DNA of 25,590 nt from a virus, in the IMG/VR virus record IMGVR_UViG_3300035661_000306, positions 1-25,590 of that record, one strand, 5' to 3'. Below the pieces are notes generated by a model. That model had not been told where the DNA came from. It was given only the letters and a program-made list of their open reading frames with translations, and searched no databases. Of the stretch, positions 23,283-25,590 are shown piece after piece. The position numbers were made by a program, and so were the translations under genes. Position 1 is the first letter of the stretch. Every line of letters starts with the position of its first letter.

Positions 23283-23600
23283 ATGCGAACAAAAAAAGAT
23301 GATAGCTCAAGGGCTTTTAACGCAGAACAAATTGCATCAATCGCTGGGTCGAGTGTCTCGAATGTTTATAAGGTATCCGCCGGTTTACGCCAATCTGAGA
23401 AGATACAGGAGCTTTTGTCCATTACAAGAGCTGATATAGTTGAACTATTTACCGACCCGCGGATGCTCGAAATCTGTAACCTGGCAATTGATCGCCACAA
23501 AGACCGTGAAGTAAAAAAATATGCATCATTGGTTTACAATCTTAGCGTTAAGCTCCAGAAGGGCACTGGTACTAAGCACACAATCGAGGACGGCATCTAA
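23283..23600 (+). CDS. Hypothetical early protein with HTH-like N-terminus
   Basis: This 105-aa protein has AFNAEQIASIAGSSVSNVYKV (about residues 12-32), which resembles a helix-turn-helix, followed by helices containing ADIVELFTDPRMLEICNLA. AGGA precedes the ATG. Mu-like phages often encode a middle regulator at this stage, but no specific family was recognised. Confidence 0.5.
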   Translation: MRTKKDDSSRAFNAEQIASIAGSSVSNVYKVSAGLRQSEKIQELLSITRADIVELFTDPRMLEICNLAIDRHKDREVKKYASLVYNLSVKLQKGTGTKHTIEDGI

Positions 23601-23851
23601 TGGTTTGCAAGGGCGAAAAATGCGATTGCGAAAAATTTACTGTGATTAAATGTTTCCGAAATAAAAAAAGAGTAAACGGTAAGTGGGTCTTTTCGGACAC
23701 CGTTGATACTCGGATTATTGCATGCAATGTATGTTCAAGGCAGTATCTGACTGAGTCGGTTATGATTTCGGAATTAGTTCCACACAATTACAAGCGCCAC
23801 GAACGACCGCTTGATAATAATTCTCAAACACTATATTTATTCGACCTATGA
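23600..23851 (+). CDS. Small cysteine-rich protein
   Basis: The 83-aa product has cysteine groups at its N-terminus (CKGEKCDC) and centre (CNVC), which could bind zinc. Its start overlaps the previous stop (TAATG) and its stop overlaps the next start (ATGA), so it is translated within a coupled trio. Not recognised. Confidence 0.55.
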   Translation: MVCKGEKCDCEKFTVIKCFRNKKRVNGKWVFSDTVDTRIIACNVCSRQYLTESVMISELVPHNYKRHERPLDNNSQTLYLFDL

Positions 23852-24498
23852 AATTTGATGTTGCAATCAGGCGAATTTTGCGCCGCTATTATGATTCAGG
23901 ACGTGCGACTGAAATAAAAACTCAGGGCGTTCTTGAAATTAAAAAATATATACTATCTCATGGTGGTTTGTGGGTAGACTATCAATCCAGAATCCAAGAT
24001 ATAAACAAAGCTGTTGTTACTATGATGGCCGATGAATTTGCTAATGCACACAAAATACAGACTTCGTCTGATGAAATTAAAATGCTGAAGAAAATAAATG
24101 AAAAATTTGTGAGCAAATTATCAGACCGTCGAGCTGAGGCTATGAGAATCATGGAACACGCAATTATAAAAGCCCATGACTCCGGAGCTGATTGGCAGAC
24201 TATAGCCAGAAAAGGTCTTATAAAATTAGACCTATCTGAGCATCAAATAGAGACCGAAATCTACACAACATCTGCGGCGATTGATAACGTCGGTCGAATT
24301 ATTGATTTTCGTTCTGCAGGTATAAAAAATTTAATTTACCAAGGCCCTGAACCGCAAAGACATTTCTGCGTTGAGCATTATAAAAAAGTCTATTCTATTG
24401 ATGATGTTAATAAGATGGTTAATGATTTTGGAGAACCTGCGGCGGCTTATTGCGGAGGCCCCAACTGTCACCATCGATGGGATGCTTATAACAAATAA
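23848..24498 (+). CDS. Mu F-like/SPP1 gp7-type minor head protein
   Basis: The 216-aa protein has a helical N-terminal two-thirds and a C-terminal module RHFCVEHYKKVYSIDDV...GGPNCHHRWDAY with cysteines and histidines spaced like the C-terminal part of SPP1 gp7/Mu gpF minor head proteins (FC...GK...GG-NCRHRW). In Mu this gene sits next to the portal; here it is the last gene of the early operon, 6 kb from the portal. It is shorter than Mu gpF. Either a relocated head gene or a reuse of the module in another role is possible. A terminator follows directly. Confidence 0.6.
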   Translation: MKFDVAIRRILRRYYDSGRATEIKTQGVLEIKKYILSHGGLWVDYQSRIQDINKAVVTMMADEFANAHKIQTSSDEIKMLKKINEKFVSKLSDRRAEAMRIMEHAIIKAHDSGADWQTIARKGLIKLDLSEHQIETEIYTTSAAIDNVGRIIDFRSAGIKNLIYQGPEPQRHFCVEHYKKVYSIDDVNKMVNDFGEPAAAYCGGPNCHHRWDAYNK

Positions 24499-24524
24499 AA
24501 AAGCCCGGTTGACCGGGCTTTTTT
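24497..24524. terminator. Strong bidirectional terminator
   Basis: AAGCCCGGT (24501-24509) pairs with ACCGGGCTT (24512-24520) around a TG loop, extended by four A on the left and four T on the right. It ends the early operon on the plus strand and the cargo operon on the minus strand. Confidence 0.9.
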
Positions 24525-24525
24525 A

Positions 24526-24822
24526 TTATTTATTTCGCATTTCTCGCCGCAACTGGTCTAGATTTTCCCGCATTAAAGTGGCCGCTTCTTTTGGTGAATT
24601 TTTAGGCTGCATAAAAAAATATAAATCAAGCGCTTCTAATATCGCCCACAGATGTTTAAGAGATAGGAAAAAAGACCCTGATTCCGCTCTCTTAATAGTC
24701 GCCAAACTAACGCCTGAGCGTTCAGCTAAATCCTCTTGGCGCATTCCAAGGGCTTTACGTCGTTCTCTAATAAAATTACCGGTTATTATCCTGGCCGCTA
24801 CCAGACTTTCATGACTTACCAT
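24526..24822 (-). CDS. XRE-family regulator
   Basis: The start is the ATG at 24822 with AAGGATAAAC upstream; earlier in-frame sequence lies inside the neighbouring gene. The 98-aa product has a canonical XRE helix-turn-helix, MRQEDLAERSGVSLATIKRAE (about residues 27-47), with SLKHLWAILEALDLYFF after it. It overlaps the end of the upstream 140-aa gene by 14 bases. It probably controls its own promoter; a short inverted repeat overlaps that promoter's -35 box. Confidence 0.8.
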   Translation of the reverse strand: MVSHESLVAARIITGNFIRERRKALGMRQEDLAERSGVSLATIKRAESGSFFLSLKHLWAILEALDLYFFMQPKNSPKEAATLMRENLDQLRREMRNK

Positions 24823-25231
24823 GTTTATCCTTAATTGAATTAATTTTGGAATTAATCGCGTCGATAATTTCAGAAGCTGAACTATCACCGGTAAAATACA
24901 TCTCGTTCGGCATGTTTTGGTCGGGGTTATAGAATCTCTGGCGAGTTTGATCGTTATCGGAGATTACAACTGAAACATGGTATTCATATAAGTCGTCCAT
25001 ATTTCGGGCGTTGCCAGAGTGGTCTGCTATGCGCAGCTCTATGCAAGGGCTATCATCTTCATCTTCATCAAATGGAATTATGTTATATTTTCCCCCGAAA
25101 TAATTCTGTACGTCCCAAAGCAAATGCAGTGTTTGCTTCTCGCGAGCCTCTGCAGCTTCACGTTCAGCCATTTCTTCGAGTTCTTCGGGGGTATATTCGA
25201 TTTCGTCTGAAAGGTTATTTAAGTGTTCCAT
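24809..25231 (-). CDS. Acidic hypothetical cargo protein
   Basis: This 140-aa protein begins with an acidic helix (YTPEELEEMAEREAAEAREK, residues 13-32), then a mixed region with DEDEDDSPCIELRIADHS and EYHVSVVIS. It is not recognised. It is paired with the XRE gene as an independent unit beyond the early operon's terminator, with its own promoter. The pair may act in defence, exclusion or toxin-antitoxin function; the sequence alone does not show which. Confidence 0.55.
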   Translation of the reverse strand: MEHLNNLSDEIEYTPEELEEMAEREAAEAREKQTLHLLWDVQNYFGGKYNIIPFDEDEDDSPCIELRIADHSGNARNMDDLYEYHVSVVISDNDQTRQRFYNPDQNMPNEMYFTGDSSASEIIDAINSKINSIKDKHGKS

Positions 25232-25291
25232 TGTTATTTACGCCGCATTTGTATTCCGGTTGCCGCCCGGATTTAAATTAATGTTTAAGTA

Positions 25292-25320
25292 AATATAGCT
25301 CAAATATGACACTTTGTCAA
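25292..25320 (-). promoter_or_regulatory. Sigma70-type promoter with operator, cargo unit
   Basis: On the minus strand TTGACA (25320-25315), a 17-base spacer and TATATT (25297-25292) make a near-consensus housekeeping promoter, about 60 bases before the 140-aa gene. The inverted repeat TGACA-CTT-TGTCA (25307-25319) covers the -35 box and is a likely operator. More TGTCA boxes stand upstream at 25363, 25370 and 25393. The spacer also holds ATATTTGAG, a partial copy of the end-binding motif. Confidence 0.75.
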
Positions 25321-25482
25321 GTTATTTTTTTTAAAATTTCAATTCCGAATTTATACATCACCTGTCACATGTCACTAATTTTCTATTTTTGGTGTCATTT
25401 AGTCGTTTTATGGGGGATTTATTGTTTGATTTTGGCGAAAAAATTAGAATTAATAATTTGATTAAAGGTCTTTTCCCATTTT
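25321..25482. other. Non-coding right-end segment
   Basis: No plausible gene; the open frame in this region and beyond is AT-rich, has no ribosome site and covers the terminal repeat. The stretch holds the TGTCA boxes and lies between the cargo promoter and the right-end binding sites. Confidence 0.45.
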
Positions 25483-25564
25483 TTCTCAAACATTATGCTT
25501 TTACAAAGTTTGAAAATTGGAGATATTTAAGATATTTCGATTTCCAGATTCTCATTTATCGTGC
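25483..25564 (-). promoter_or_regulatory. Putative transposase-binding sites R2 and R1
   Basis: On the minus strand GCATAATGTTTGAGAA (25498-25483) and GCACGATAAATGAGAA (25564-25549) match the left-end motif GCA-N3-T-N2-TTGAGAA in inverted orientation. All four copies share GCA, T at position 7 and TGAGAA. The centre spacing is 66 bases here against 23 at the left, so the two ends are not equal, as is also the case in Mu. Confidence 0.65.
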
Positions 25565-25582
25565 TTTCGTGCAATAATAACC
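25549..25582 (-). repeat. Right terminal inverted repeat
   Basis: This is the partner of the repeat at 49-82 (27 of 34 positions match on reverse complement). A CA dinucleotide at 25572-25573 would be the terminus matching TG at 58. The remaining 17 bases to the window edge are presumably host DNA or the outer part of the repeat. Confidence 0.75.
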
Positions 25583-25590
25583 TTGCCGCC

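Noticed and set aside
24526-25231. Toxin-antitoxin pair of HigBA type
   Set aside because: The XRE protein would fit an antitoxin, but the 140-aa partner shows no RelE/HigB, HipA or similar toxin motif; the call was kept as unknown cargo.
25389-25577. Plus-strand open frame at the right end
   Set aside because: It is AT-rich, has no ribosome site and covers both putative transposase sites and the terminal repeat.
1-25590. tRNA or rRNA genes and a site-specific integrase
   Set aside because: No tRNA-like cloverleaf, rRNA stretch, tyrosine or serine recombinase was recognised by eye, in line with transposition as the integration route.

Overview
The window holds what looks like one complete, compact Mu-type transposable prophage of about 25.5 kb, with only a few dozen bases of possible host DNA at each edge. 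The evidence is a MuA-like DDE transposase next to a repressor/Cro-type switch, GemA-like and Gam-like early proteins, Mu-type packaging and head genes (large terminase, DUF935 portal, gpG-like protein), and a 34-bp imperfect inverted repeat near the two ends (49-82 and 25549-25582, 27 of 34 matching). The repeats carry copies of a 16-bp motif (GCA-N3-TATTTGAGAA) that look like transposase-binding sites, and TG...CA termini would lie at 58 and 25573. The host is probably Gram-negative, because the lysis genes include a candidate unimolecular spanin with a lipobox. A Bacteroidota/Chlorobiota-type host is only a guess from gene style.

Layout. (1) 0.3-12.4 kb, minus strand, a late operon read leftwards: scaffold, major capsid protein, two small head proteins, a hairpin region, three small membrane proteins, putative tail tube, two fibre/decoration-like proteins including a LamG-like one, a tail assembly chaperone with a -1 frameshift extension, tape measure, tail tip/baseplate-like protein, amidase endolysin, candidate u-spanin and a Dam-type methylase, then a terminator. 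(2) 12.5-17.7 kb, plus strand: small connector-like protein, an AT-rich repeat array near the element's midpoint, neck/tail-terminator-like protein, small and large terminase, portal and gpG-like protein. (3) 17.7-18.3 kb, minus strand: a two-TM protein and the repressor. (4) 18.4-24.5 kb, plus strand: Cro/Ner-like protein, transposase, zinc/coiled-coil protein, GemA-like protein, several small early proteins, a Com-like zinc finger overlapping a broken C5-methyltransferase start, Gam, and an Mu F-like protein, then a strong terminator. (5) 24.5-25.25 kb, minus strand: a two-gene cargo unit (acidic protein plus XRE regulator) with its own promoter, followed by the right end.

How it works together. 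The repressor and the Cro-like protein face each other over an operator palindrome and would choose lysogeny or lytic growth. The transposase would act on the terminal sites. Terminase and portal would package DNA into an HK97-type head, and the tape measure and frameshifted chaperone imply a long flexible or straight non-contractile tail roughly 130-140 nm long. Unusual points are the internal position of the early module (in Mu it sits at the left end), the absence of any MuB-like ATPase, a decayed methyltransferase next to a Com-like regulator, and a helically phased TGGACA array at the centre of the element.
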